From positions 73,365 to 137,364 of the forward strand of contig JAZNNR010000007.1 of the NCBI GenBank assembly GCA_045580325.1: DNA of 64,000 nucleotides. Reading direction: 5' to 3'. Under the pieces are notes generated by a model. It searched no databases and had not been told where the DNA came from. It saw only the letters and a list, made by a program, of their open reading frames with translations. A program made the position numbers and the translations under genes. This document shows, piece by piece, positions 1 to 7,749 of the stretch. The DNA comes from SIG672 sp045580325. Its GTDB lineage: Bacteria > Bacillota > Clostridia > Oscillospirales > CAG-272. Within the stretch, counting starts at the first letter, position 1; each line of letters opens with the position of its first letter.

Positions 1-552
1 AGCGAGGTCGCGTACATACTTAAAAACGCGACACGCAGAAGTCTTATAATATACGACGAAATAGGCAGAGGTACGTCTACCTTTGACGGAATGAGTATAG
101 CGCGTGCGGTGGCAGAATATACCGCAGGCAAGAAGATAGGTGCGCGCACGCTTTTCGCGACCCACTATCACGAGCTGACAGAGCTTGAAGCGACAAGCGA
201 GGGTATAGTAAACTACTCTATAACCGCGCGTAAAAAGGATAAGGGAATAGTATTTCTTCGCAAGATAGTAAGAGGCGCGGCTGACGACAGCTACGGAATA
301 GAGGTCGCACAGCTTGCGGGAGTGCCCGGCGAAATAGTAAAGCACGCAAAGGAAATACTTGCAAAAATAGAGTCGGAAAGCGATAGGATCCAGACACATA
401 AGAAGAATACCGACAGAGGAATCGAGTCCTTCTCGATAGACGATTATATCGAAAAGGATATAGCCGAAAAGCTGAGAAAGACCGACGTTGAAACGCTTAC
501 CCCGATAGAAGCGCTCAACTTTGTGTATGAGCTCAAGAAAATGCTTGATTAA
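1..552 (+). CDS. mutS: DNA mismatch repair ATPase MutS, C-terminal part (5' end outside window)
   Basis: The reading frame is open from base 1, so the gene begins upstream of the window. The visible 183 residues start in the ATPase domain. They hold the Walker B/D-loop segment LIIYDEIGRGTSTFDG, the ABC-ATPase signature region of MutS, then the THYHELTELE helix, in which the His follows the gamma-phosphate sensor. The tail (TPIEALNFVYELKKML) is the usual MutS dimerisation end. MutS recognises mismatches as a sliding clamp and recruits MutL, which follows 50 bp downstream on the same strand as in most Firmicutes. The family assignment is certain; nothing can be said about the mismatch-binding domain, which is not in view. 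Confidence 0.97.
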   Translation, partial: SEVAYILKNATRRSLIIYDEIGRGTSTFDGMSIARAVAEYTAGKKIGARTLFATHYHELTELEATSEGIVNYSITARKKDKGIVFLRKIVRGAADDSYGIEVAQLAGVPGEIVKHAKEILAKIESESDRIQTHKKNTDRGIESFSIDDYIEKDIAEKLRKTDVETLTPIEALNFVYELKKMLD

Positions 553-602
553 GGCAAAATTATAATAATTAAAGGCGAAAAAAGAAAGGATTTGTCATAA
601 AA

Positions 603-2621
603 ATGGGAATAATAAATCAGCTTGACTTTCAGGTGGCAAACCTTATTGCCGCCGGAGAAGTTGTGGACCGTCCCGCATCGGCGGTCAAGGAGCTTGTAGA
701 AAACTCTATTGACGCGGGCGCGAGCGAAATAATAGTCGAAATAAAGCACGGCGGTATAACCTTTATACGCGTTACCGACAACGGATGCGGAATCGCGCGC
801 GAGGATCTCCCTGTCGCGCTGAAGCGCCACGCGACAAGCAAAATATCAAAGGCATCAGACCTTGACAGTATAATGACTCTCGGCTTCAGAGGGGAAGCAC
901 TTGCGGCAATATCCTCTGTGTCGAAGGTCAGAATAATGACCAAGCGTCCCGAGGACGATTTCGGCACTCTGCTTACCTCTGAATTCGGAAAGGTTACCGA
1001 TATTGTCGAAAGCGGCACTCGAAACGGTACGACTATAATCGTCGAGGAGCTTTTCTCCAACGTTCCCGCGCGCAGAAAATTCCTCAAAAAAGACGCGACC
1101 GAGGCTATGGCAATAATTTCAGCCGTTGAAAAGCAGGCGCTTTCACGCCCCGATATATCGATAAGCGTTATTTCCGACTCGGTACAGAAGTTTAAAACAC
1201 CGGGCGACGGCAAGATAATCAGCGTTATGCGTGCTATCTTCGGAAAGGATTTTACCTCAAAAATTACAGAGGTGCGCTCGATGACAGAGGGTATAGAGGT
1301 GAACGGATATGTCGGACTTCCCGAAAACGTGCGCCCGAACCGAAATTTTCAGATATTTTTCATCAACGGAAGATATATAAGAAGCAAAACTGTGTGCGCG
1401 GCACTCGAGCAGGCGTTTGATTCCTATCTCGAAAGCTCGAAATTTCCCTGTGCAGTGCTCTATATTTACATTCACCCCGCATTTGTTGACGTAAACGTGC
1501 ATCCGACTAAGCTTGAGGTCAAATTCTCAAACGACCGCTCGATATTCGATGCGGTCTACTGTGCGGTCAAAAACGCGCTACTCAATCACAGAATGGACCC
1601 CGATATCGATATTCAGCTTCAGCCGAGGCACGTTACACCCGAAAAATACGATGCGGTAAACGCTTTCGTGCCGATATATGACAGAATAGCGTCCGAGGGT
1701 AAGCCCAAGACCGAGCAGAGATCTGTTTTTGAAAATCTCGGCAGTGCGGTCTTTGAAAAGGAAAAGGAAGAAACGAGAAGCTATACTCCCGAAACACAGG
1801 AAAAATCTGTAGAAGAGAAGGCGGCAGAGAAGACCGCCGAGAATCCGCTTGATATTTCATTCGGAGCGGCGTCCGATTTCTCGAGCTTTGGAAATACCTT
1901 CATTGATATAGAAAAGATAACTCCTAAAGAGAGCGAAGCTGCCCCAGAGGCAAAGGAAAGCGCTCCCGAGCAGGAGAAATATCTTTTCAGCCTTTCGGAT
2001 ATGACAGCCGAGCAGGTAACCAAGCAGAATATAGAAAAGCCTTACAGGATTCTCGGAACGGCATTCCACGCATACATATTCGTGGAGCTTGACGGCAAAA
2101 TAATGGTCGTTGACAAGCACGCCGCTCACGAAAGAATACTTTTTGAGGATATGAGAAGAATACTCAGTAGCAGCGAAAGCCACTCACAGCTTCTCATAGT
2201 CCCCGAAAGCCTGACTCTCGGCAGTGAGGAATTTGCCGCTGTTGTTGAGTACAGCGACGATATAAAGGCATTCGGATTTGATTTTGAGGCAAACGAAAAC
2301 GGTAAGGAGATCTCTATAAGCCGTGTGCCGACGGGAATAGACGTCCGCGACGCGCTCGATATGCTCATAGTTATAGCAGATCAGCTTGCTTCGGGCACGG
2401 GCAACGAGGTCGTAACACGCGACAGTGTATTTGAAAAAGCACTTTATCAGGCGTCCTGCAAGGCGGCTATGAAGGCGGGAATCGCAGATAACGATACCAA
2501 CAACGCTTGGATAGTAGAGCGCCTTTTCCAGATTCCCGATATTAAATATTGCCCTCACGGTCGTCCCTGTACCTTTGAGCTTTCCGAAAACGAACTCGAA
2601 AAACGCTTCAACAGAACTTAA
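603..2621 (+). CDS. mutL: DNA mismatch repair protein MutL (endonuclease type)
   Basis: This 672-residue protein has the GHKL ATPase N-terminus (LIAAGEVVDRPASAVKELVE, the TDNGCGI motif and the GFRGEAL lid). A long charged linker runs from about residue 345 to 470, and a C-terminal dimerisation domain follows. The C-terminal domain carries DKHAAHERILFE from residue 504 and CPHGRP from residue 650. These are the metal-binding motifs of endonuclease-proficient MutL, expected in organisms without MutH; the usual Gln of DQHA is Lys here. The ATG has a purine-rich AAAGAAAGGA upstream. It is cotranscribed with mutS. The stop codon lies inside the first arm of a hairpin repeat (see 2617-2690). Confidence 0.97.
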   Translation: MGIINQLDFQVANLIAAGEVVDRPASAVKELVENSIDAGASEIIVEIKHGGITFIRVTDNGCGIAREDLPVALKRHATSKISKASDLDSIMTLGFRGEALAAISSVSKVRIMTKRPEDDFGTLLTSEFGKVTDIVESGTRNGTTIIVEELFSNVPARRKFLKKDATEAMAIISAVEKQALSRPDISISVISDSVQKFKTPGDGKIISVMRAIFGKDFTSKITEVRSMTEGIEVNGYVGLPENVRPNRNFQIFFINGRYIRSKTVCAALEQAFDSYLESSKFPCAVLYIYIHPAFVDVNVHPTKLEVKFSNDRSIFDAVYCAVKNALLNHRMDPDIDIQLQPRHVTPEKYDAVNAFVPIYDRIASEGKPKTEQRSVFENLGSAVFEKEKEETRSYTPETQEKSVEEKAAEKTAENPLDISFGAASDFSSFGNTFIDIEKITPKESEAAPEAKESAPEQEKYLFSLSDMTAEQVTKQNIEKPYRILGTAFHAYIFVELDGKIMVVDKHAAHERILFEDMRRILSSSESHSQLLIVPESLTLGSEEFAAVVEYSDDIKAFGFDFEANENGKEISISRVPTGIDVRDALDMLIVIADQLASGTGNEVVTRDSVFEKALYQASCKAAMKAGIADNDTNNAWIVERLFQIPDIKYCPHGRPCTFELSENELEKRFNRT

Positions 2622-2690
2622 GGCGCTGCCTTAAGAATCCGCTTAGAAACTTTTTGGAAAAAGTTTCTAAGAACTTCAAAAACTTTACTA
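2617..2690 (-). repeat. Dispersed two-hairpin repeat, copy 1
   Basis: Two palindromes lie side by side. The first is 2617-2624 pairing with 2628-2635 (CTTAAGGC arms). The second is 2642-2655 pairing perfectly with 2658-2671 (14-bp arms CTTAGAAACTTTTT). A CGGATTC-like spacer sits between them and a TTCAAAAACTTT flank follows. Read on the minus strand the order matches the copy at 51526-51616, and the long-arm palindrome also matches 13777-13823. The first arm contains the mutL stop codon. It may also act as a transcription end, but it is clearly a repeat family and not a simple terminator. Confidence 0.75.
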
Positions 2691-3007
2691 AAAGTAAAAT
2701 TGTTTTTAATTTTCCGTGTGTTAGCACTATCTCAAATATTATTCACAAAACTAATGGCACAGCCCTCCGCCGCGTCTTATTCGCGGCGCGAGCAAAACCG
2801 ACCATAGAGGTCGGGAGGTTTTGCGGTAAGAGGGATGGGATTCTTAGGGAAGGGAAACCTCCCTTCCCATAAGTCGTTCTTTGGTTCATTTCTGTCGACA
2901 CAGAAATGAACGAAAAGATTTACAAGCGCGTTTTATGTATGTTTGCACTACCTAAAACATCTCTAGCAAAGCTAACGGCGCTATGTGAGCACCTTCGATA
3001 AATCAGA
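2691..3007. other. Intergenic region with several inverted repeats, no gene
   Basis: About 320 bp with no credible coding sequence. It contains short inverted repeats: CCGCCGCG/CGCGGCG near 2768-2790, ACCGACC/GGTCGGG near 2798-2815, GGGAAGGG/CCCTTCCC near 2850-2870, and a near-palindrome centred on the GTCGAC at about 2894-2899 with TTCATTTCTGT/ACAGAAATGAA arms. The run of unrelated palindromes looks like remnants of palindromic repeat elements. A short open frame across it has no ribosome binding site and no recognisable protein. Confidence 0.5.
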
Positions 3008-3046
3008 AAAACGCATCATCTGCATTGATGATGTGTTTTTATTTTT
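3008..3046 (+). terminator. Rho-independent terminator
   Basis: Stem AACGCATCATC / GATGATGTGTT with a TGCATT loop, followed by TTTTATTTTT. It ends the repeat-rich intergenic region before the promoter of the XRE gene. Confidence 0.75.
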
Positions 3047-3081
3047 CAACCGACAGTTGATTTTTTTCGTTTAAGCGGTTA

Positions 3082-3110
3082 TTGTCAATAAAAGATTTTG
3101 GTGATATAAT
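3082..3110 (+). promoter_or_regulatory. Sigma-A type promoter of the XRE-TPR regulator
   Basis: TTGTCA (3082-3087), a 17-bp spacer and TATAAT (3105-3110), 45 bp before the gene start. A GC-rich near-palindrome, AAGGC-AGGCGCC-GCCTT, lies immediately downstream at about 3119-3135, around or just past the expected start of transcription. It could be an operator, for example for autoregulation; that role is inferred. Confidence 0.7.
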
Positions 3111-3154
3111 ATAAGCACAAGGCAGGCGCCGCCTTGAATTTCGGAGGTGAATTT

Positions 3155-3946
3155 ATGAATATTGGAAATAAAATCAAAGAACTAAGAAAGCAACGCGGCG
3201 TTACTCAAGAACAACTCGCGGATAGTATGGGAGTTTCTTTTCAAGCGGTTAGCAAATGGGAAAATAATATAGCTTTGCCCGATATTACAATTGCTCCCGC
3301 TTTAGCAAGTTATTTTGGCGTGTCTATGGATGTTCTTTTCGATTTCAATTTGAAAGAAATTGAAGATAAAGCATTTGCTATTGCAAAGGAAAGCTGGAAA
3401 TATCGTACTTCTGATTGGGAGAAAGCGCGAAACATTATAGATGAGGGATTAAAAACATACCCTGATAATGTTGTCCTGTTGATCAATAGGCTTTATGTTA
3501 TGAGCAGCGAGGAAACACCCGACGAGGTTATTAAAATAGCGTTAAAAATTATTGATCTTTCAAAAGATGAAGCAATAAAATATGATGCTTGTCAGTTTCT
3601 TGCATATGCGTACAAGGCAAAGGGCGATTATGAAAGCGCACGAAAAGCAATTGACATCATTCCCGACATTCGTTTTTCTAATCAACGATTGAAGGCATGC
3701 ATTTTACAAGGGGAAGAAAAATGGGACGCTGCATGTCAAGAGTTCGATGAGGCTTTATATGCATTTATGTTTATCACATATAGAATGGCAGAATGTTGCG
3801 AGGATAAGGGCGAATACAATGAAGCACTAGAATATTACGAGAATGCTTTACGTGTACTTGACATCTATAAGGTGAAGGAAAGCTGGTATGGTTTCCGTAA
3901 AGGGTTTAGTAAAGAAATTGCGAAGATAAAAGAAAAAGCGAAATAA
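3155..3946 (+). CDS. XRE-family transcriptional regulator with TPR-like C-terminus
   Basis: The 263-residue product starts with a complete lambda-repressor-type HTH at residues 5-60 (IKELRKQRGVTQEQLADSMG, then VSFQAVSKWENNIALPD). A helical repeat region follows that resembles TPRs (NVVLLINRLYVM, YDACQFLAYAYKAKGDYESA, YNEALEYYENALR). The ATG at 3155 is preferred over an in-frame TTG at 3134 because GGAGGTG lies just before it. HTH-TPR regulators of this kind often sense a peptide or ligand through the TPRs. The target is unknown. No partner gene is adjacent: it stands alone between a repeat region and the thrS leader. Confidence 0.85.
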   Translation: MNIGNKIKELRKQRGVTQEQLADSMGVSFQAVSKWENNIALPDITIAPALASYFGVSMDVLFDFNLKEIEDKAFAIAKESWKYRTSDWEKARNIIDEGLKTYPDNVVLLINRLYVMSSEETPDEVIKIALKIIDLSKDEAIKYDACQFLAYAYKAKGDYESARKAIDIIPDIRFSNQRLKACILQGEEKWDAACQEFDEALYAFMFITYRMAECCEDKGEYNEALEYYENALRVLDIYKVKESWYGFRKGFSKEIAKIKEKAK

Positions 3947-4045
3947 AAATATCGCATTTGATCCGTAAAGAGCAATACTTGTCAGGAATGTAGATGGAAT
4001 TTCTCACCCTACAAAAACTTTTTACAACCAAACAAGGCTTACCCC

Positions 4046-4074
4046 TTGACAAAACCAAAGTTTGAGCGTATAAT
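4046..4074 (+). promoter_or_regulatory. Consensus sigma-A promoter of thrS
   Basis: Perfect TTGACA (4046-4051) and perfect TATAAT (4069-4074) separated by 17 bp. It is placed directly upstream of the T-box leader. Confidence 0.92.
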
Positions 4075-4079
4075 AATCC

Positions 4080-4300
4080 TAGTATTTCTGAAATATCAGA
4101 AAAAGCAAACGGACAAACACGTAAAAACCTTGCCGTCCACAGAGAGTCGTCGGAAGCTGAAAAGACGATGTCGGAAGCTTTACGCTACCACCGCGCGCCT
4201 TGTAAAACTTAATAAAATGAGTTAAAGCTCGGGTGGAACCGTGCGGATCAATATGTTTTATCCACACCCCGGACAAGTTTTTGTCCGAGGTGTGTTTTTA
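4080..4300 (+). ncRNA. T-box riboswitch leader (threonine) with terminator
   Basis: The leader lies between a consensus promoter and thrS. It holds an AGAGAG-type stem I element near 4139-4146, GGAAGCTGAAAAG at 4152-4164, and the T-box sequence GGGTGGAACCGTGCGG at 4231-4246. It ends in a strong terminator (4263-4300: ACACCCCGGACA / TGTCCGAGGTGT then TTTTTA). In the T-box, TGGA (4234-4237) would pair with the tRNA acceptor end UCCA, so the discriminator base must be U. A U at that position is what I recall for threonine tRNAs of this group. Two ACC triplets at 4187-4192 are candidate specifier codons, but I could not fix the specifier loop. Uncharged tRNA-Thr should favour the antiterminator and switch thrS on. 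Confidence 0.92.
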
Positions 4301-4340
4301 TTTTAAATAATAAAAGACCATTATAAATAAGGAGAAGAAA

Positions 4341-6266
4341 ATGAAATTCAAGATTTTAGACAAAGAAATCGAGCTTGAAGCGCCCGTAACAGTTTACGAG
4401 GCACTCAGAGCCGCAGAGGCATCAAATAATAAGGTGCTTGCCGCAAAGGTAAACGGCGAGGTCGCAGAGCTTACAGCACCTCTTAACGCCGATGCCGAAA
4501 TCACTCCGCTTACGTTTGACGACGCAGAGGGAAAGGCAGTATTCCGTCATAGCGCGTCGCACATTATGGCACAGGCTGTAAAAAGACTTTACCCCGACGC
4601 AAAGCTCACGATAGGACCGGCAGTTGACGACGGATTCTATTATGACTTTGACAGCGATATTTCCTTCACCCCTGAAATTCTTTCGAAGATCGAAGGCGAA
4701 ATGAAGAAGATCGTTAAGGAAAACCTTAAAATCGAAAGATTTTTGCTCCCGAGAGATGAAGCGATCAAGCTTATGGAAGAGAGAAACGAGCCGTACAAGG
4801 TGCTTCTTATCGCAAGAATCCCCGAGGGCGAAGATATTTCCTTCTACCGTCAGGGCGAGTTTGTTGACCTGTGCGCAGGACCTCACCTTTTCAGCACAGG
4901 CGCGGTAAAAGCCTTCAAGCTTACACAGTGCACAGGCGCATACTGGGAAGGCAAGTCTGAAAACAAGATGCTTCAGAGAATTTACGGTATAGCATATCCG
5001 AACAAGGCTGATATGGAAGAATATATCGCGCGTGTTGAAGAAGCAAAGAAGCGCGACCACAATAAGCTCGGAAGAGAGCTTGAGCTCTTCACAACGTCCG
5101 ATCTTATCGGTCAGGGACTTCCGATAATGCTTCCCAAGGGCGCAAGAATTATACAGACACTTCAGAGATTCGTTGAAGACGAGGAGCAAAAGCGCGGCTG
5201 GCTTCTCACAAAGACTCCTTATATGGCGAAATCCGATCTTTATAAGGTTTCGGGACACTGGGATCACTACCTTGACGGAATGTTCGTGCTCGGCGATCCC
5301 GAGGACAAGGAATGTATGGCACTCCGTCCTATGACCTGCCCCTTCCAGTATCAAGCATATCTGAGTAAGGGCAGATCTTACCGCGATCTCCCGCTCCGCT
5401 ATAACGAAACATCAACACTCTTCAGAAATGAAGCCTCGGGCGAAATGCACGGTCTTATCCGCGTTCGTCAGTTTACGATCTCCGAAGGACACCTTATGTG
5501 TACTCCCGAGCAGCTCGAGGACGAATTCAAGGGCTGTCTTGAGCTTGCGATATATATGCTCAAAACTCTCGGACTTTACGAGGACGTTTCTTACAGATTC
5601 TCGCAGTGGGATCCTTCCGACCGCGAAAAGTATATAGGCACAGAGGAGCAGTGGAACGAAGCACAGGATATGATGGCGAGAATACTCGATCACCTTGAAA
5701 TTCCTTATAAGGTAGGCGTAGGTGAAGCGGCATTCTACGGACCGAAGCTCGACATCCAGATAAAGAACGTTCACGGTAAGGAAGATACCCTTATCACGAT
5801 TCAGATCGACCAGATGCTCGCAGAAAAGTTCGGTATGGAATACGTTGACCGCGACGGAACAAAGAAGCACCCCTATATCATTCACAGAACCTCGATCGGC
5901 TGCTACGAGCGTACACTCGCGCTTCTTATCGAAAAGTATGCAGGTGCATTCCCGCTCTGGCTCGCGCCCGTACAGGCAAAGATCCTTCCCATCGGAGGAG
6001 AACAGCACGAGGCAGCAGAGGTACTTTACGACAAGCTCACCTCGCTCGGTATGCGCGTAGAGCTTGACGAGAGAAACGAGAAGATAGGATACAAGATCCG
6101 CGAAGCACAGCTTGCAAAGATCCCTTATATGCTCGTTCTCGGTGCGAAGGAGGTCGAAGAGGGAACGGTTGCCGTTCGCTCACGCAAGGCACTTGATATG
6201 GGTGCTATGCCGATAGACGATTTCGTAAATATGGCACTTGAAGAGATCAGAACAAAGGCTAAATAA
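4341..6266 (+). CDS. thrS: Threonine--tRNA ligase
   Basis: A full-length class II synthetase of 641 residues. The N-terminal TGS domain (residues 1-60) precedes the second additional domain with HSASHIMAQAVKRLYPDAKL, which edits mischarged serine. The catalytic core includes motif 2 around MTCPFQYQAYLSKGRSYRDLP and TSTLFRNEASGEMHGLIRVR. Motif 3 is in HRTSIGCYERTLALLIEKY. The C-terminal anticodon-binding domain starts at about residue 540. AAGGAGAAGAAA precedes the ATG. Expression is controlled by the T-box leader just upstream. It is monocistronic: a terminator follows within 40 bp. Confidence 0.98.
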   Translation: MKFKILDKEIELEAPVTVYEALRAAEASNNKVLAAKVNGEVAELTAPLNADAEITPLTFDDAEGKAVFRHSASHIMAQAVKRLYPDAKLTIGPAVDDGFYYDFDSDISFTPEILSKIEGEMKKIVKENLKIERFLLPRDEAIKLMEERNEPYKVLLIARIPEGEDISFYRQGEFVDLCAGPHLFSTGAVKAFKLTQCTGAYWEGKSENKMLQRIYGIAYPNKADMEEYIARVEEAKKRDHNKLGRELELFTTSDLIGQGLPIMLPKGARIIQTLQRFVEDEEQKRGWLLTKTPYMAKSDLYKVSGHWDHYLDGMFVLGDPEDKECMALRPMTCPFQYQAYLSKGRSYRDLPLRYNETSTLFRNEASGEMHGLIRVRQFTISEGHLMCTPEQLEDEFKGCLELAIYMLKTLGLYEDVSYRFSQWDPSDREKYIGTEEQWNEAQDMMARILDHLEIPYKVGVGEAAFYGPKLDIQIKNVHGKEDTLITIQIDQMLAEKFGMEYVDRDGTKKHPYIIHRTSIGCYERTLALLIEKYAGAFPLWLAPVQAKILPIGGEQHEAAEVLYDKLTSLGMRVELDERNEKIGYKIREAQLAKIPYMLVLGAKEVEEGTVAVRSRKALDMGAMPIDDFVNMALEEIRTKAK

Positions 6267-6274
6267 ACAATTTT

Positions 6275-6305
6275 CGGCAGGGGTGTTGTTCCTCTGCCGA
6301 TTTTG
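6275..6305 (+). terminator. Rho-independent terminator of thrS
   Basis: CGGCAGGGG / CCTCTGCCG stem followed by ATTTTGT, a few bases after the thrS stop codon. Confidence 0.75.
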
Positions 6306-6328
6306 TGGTATAATGGGATTAAATAAAA

Positions 6329-6446
6329 GCCTCTCCCTTTGGGAGAGGTGGCGGCGGCAGGGGCTCACTGCGAAGCCGACGGGGAGGGAAATGGTAAAAA
6401 CAACCCTCTCACCCGCTACCGCGGGAGCTCTCCCGAAGGGAGAGCC
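6329..6446. mobile_element. MITE-like palindromic element, about 118 bp
   Basis: The ends are inverted copies of each other: GCCTCTCCCTTTGGGAGAG at 6329-6347 against 6428-6446, whose reverse complement is GGCTCTCCCTTCGGGAGAG. Each end is also a small palindrome. The core is GC-rich (GGCGGCGGCAGGGG and CGAAGCCGACGGGGAGGG) and unlike its surroundings. It has no open reading frame of its own and no clear target-site duplication, so it would be non-autonomous if mobile. It sits between the thrS terminator and the Nudix gene. The element type is inferred from structure; a second copy is not in this window. Confidence 0.6.
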
Positions 6447-6533
6447 ATTGAATGTATGCAGTTTAGGAGCATTGAACACCTGATTATTTGTAGTACAAAT
6501 GCGAAAACCACGACAAAATATTGGAGATATATT

Positions 6534-6962
6534 ATGGAAGTCAAGTTTTATGAGTCGGTCAAAGATGATCTGCTGAAATTTGCGGTTATTATATCAAAGC
6601 ATAACGGTAAATGGGTGTTTTGTAAACACAGAGAAAGAGATACGTACGAAATTCCCGGTGGACACAGAGAGCCAAACGAAAGCATTTTGAGCACCGCAAA
6701 AAGAGAACTGATAGAAGAAACGGGAGCTTTAGATTTTTCTATAATACCGATATGTGTTTATTCGGTTACAGGAAAGAACAGAGTTAGTAAAACGGGCGAA
6801 GAAACTTTCGGAATGTTGTTTTTTGCCGAAATAAAATCGTTTTCGGACGAAATAAACAGCGAGATCGAATATGTAAAGTATTTCGACGAGCTTCCGACAA
6901 AGTGGACGTACCCACTGATTCAGCCGCTTTTAATTGAAGAATATCAAAAAAGACTCGGATAG
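6534..6962 (+). CDS. Nudix hydrolase
   Basis: The 142-residue protein carries a full Nudix box, GGHREPNESILSTAKRELIEETG, spread over residues 46-68 (pattern GX5EX7REUXEEXGU). It hydrolyses a nucleoside diphosphate linked to another group; the substrate cannot be read from sequence. I place the start at the ATG at 6534 after TTGGAGATAT. The same frame stays open upstream through the MITE-like element, but those codons are not credible protein. The following gene begins 37 bp downstream. Confidence 0.85.
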   Translation: MEVKFYESVKDDLLKFAVIISKHNGKWVFCKHRERDTYEIPGGHREPNESILSTAKRELIEETGALDFSIIPICVYSVTGKNRVSKTGEETFGMLFFAEIKSFSDEINSEIEYVKYFDELPTKWTYPLIQPLLIEEYQKRLG

Positions 6963-6999
6963 ATTTAAACGACAAATTAGTTTTAGTGAGGATATACAT

Positions 7000-7695
7000 A
7001 TGAAATGTGTGTGGGAACATAACGGAAACGATACGTTACTATATTGTGTGGATTATATAGGCGCGTATACGCGAGGTGAAAATCTTGAGGCTGCGATGGC
7101 AAAAATGAAAGAGGAAGTAGCATCATATTCTCTTTGGAAAAATCAAAGCTGCACACAGGAAATCGAGATCGTTCAAGAAAAAAATAGTGATCTGCAAATA
7201 TCCGATGCTGACTCTGACGTTATTTTCGATTCAGAAAAAGAGCCGTTAACGCGAGGAGAATACGAAGAATTGAAAGCGCTTGCTTTAAAATCGGCAAGTG
7301 ATTTTCATTCTTTGTTTGTTTCTGTTCCTAACGTAAATGAAAGTAGTAATGTGCAAAGGCATACTTTTTACGGTAATGTGCCCAGAACAGCAAAAGAAAT
7401 GTATGATCACACGAAAAGCGTTAATTCTTACTATTTCGGAGAAATCGGTGTCGAAACCGATAACGAAGGAACTATATACGATTGTAGAAAAAGGGGATTT
7501 GAGCGCCTTGAAGAAACCGACGGATTCTTGAATAATACGGTTTTTGAGGGAAGTTACGGTGAAATGTGGTCGCTACGCAAAATGATACGCCGTTTTGTAT
7601 GGCACGACAGAATTCACGCCAAGGCTATGTATAGAATGGCATTAAAAACATTCGGTACATCAGGCGCAGAAAATGTATTTAAATTCAAAATTTGA
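7000..7695 (+). CDS. Uncharacterised protein with HicB-like N-terminus and DinB-like C-terminus
   Basis: 231 residues. The first 45 (YCVDYIGAYTRGENLEAAMAKMKEEV) resemble the HicB antitoxin-like fold. The C-terminal half resembles the DinB/YfiT four-helix bundle, with candidate metal-binding histidines in YDHTKSVNSYY and FVWHDRIHAKAM. The ATG at 7000 follows GTGAGGATATACAT. An upstream in-frame start at 6934 would overlap the Nudix gene and lacks a good RBS. No HicA toxin lies beside it, so a toxin-antitoxin role is unlikely. DinB-like proteins are often thiol-dependent transferases or metal enzymes; the function here is unknown. A terminator follows. Confidence 0.6.
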   Translation: MKCVWEHNGNDTLLYCVDYIGAYTRGENLEAAMAKMKEEVASYSLWKNQSCTQEIEIVQEKNSDLQISDADSDVIFDSEKEPLTRGEYEELKALALKSASDFHSLFVSVPNVNESSNVQRHTFYGNVPRTAKEMYDHTKSVNSYYFGEIGVETDNEGTIYDCRKRGFERLEETDGFLNNTVFEGSYGEMWSLRKMIRRFVWHDRIHAKAMYRMALKTFGTSGAENVFKFKI

Positions 7696-7713
7696 TTTCT
7701 TTGATTAAGAAAA

Positions 7714-7743
7714 CAACCCGACAGATTTATTCTGTCGGGTTTA
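7714..7743. terminator. Bidirectional terminator between convergent genes
   Basis: AACCCGACAGA / TCTGTCGGGTT stem with TTTAT loop. It has an A-rich 5' flank and a TTTAAT 3' flank, so it can serve the gene ending at 7695 and the minus-strand gene ending at 7750. Confidence 0.8.
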
Positions 7744-7749
7744 ATCATT

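Noticed and set aside
2654..2872. 72-codon frame in the mutL-XRE intergenic region
   Set aside because: It runs through several palindromes, has no RBS, and its protein is basic and patternless.
4422..5354. 310-codon open frame antisense to thrS
   Set aside because: It mirrors a strongly coding gene on the other strand, has no RBS and its translation is Cys-rich without any family pattern. It is a codon-bias shadow.
7000..7695. HicA/HicB toxin-antitoxin system
   Set aside because: Only the N-terminus is HicB-like; no small HicA gene is next to it and the C-terminus is DinB-like.
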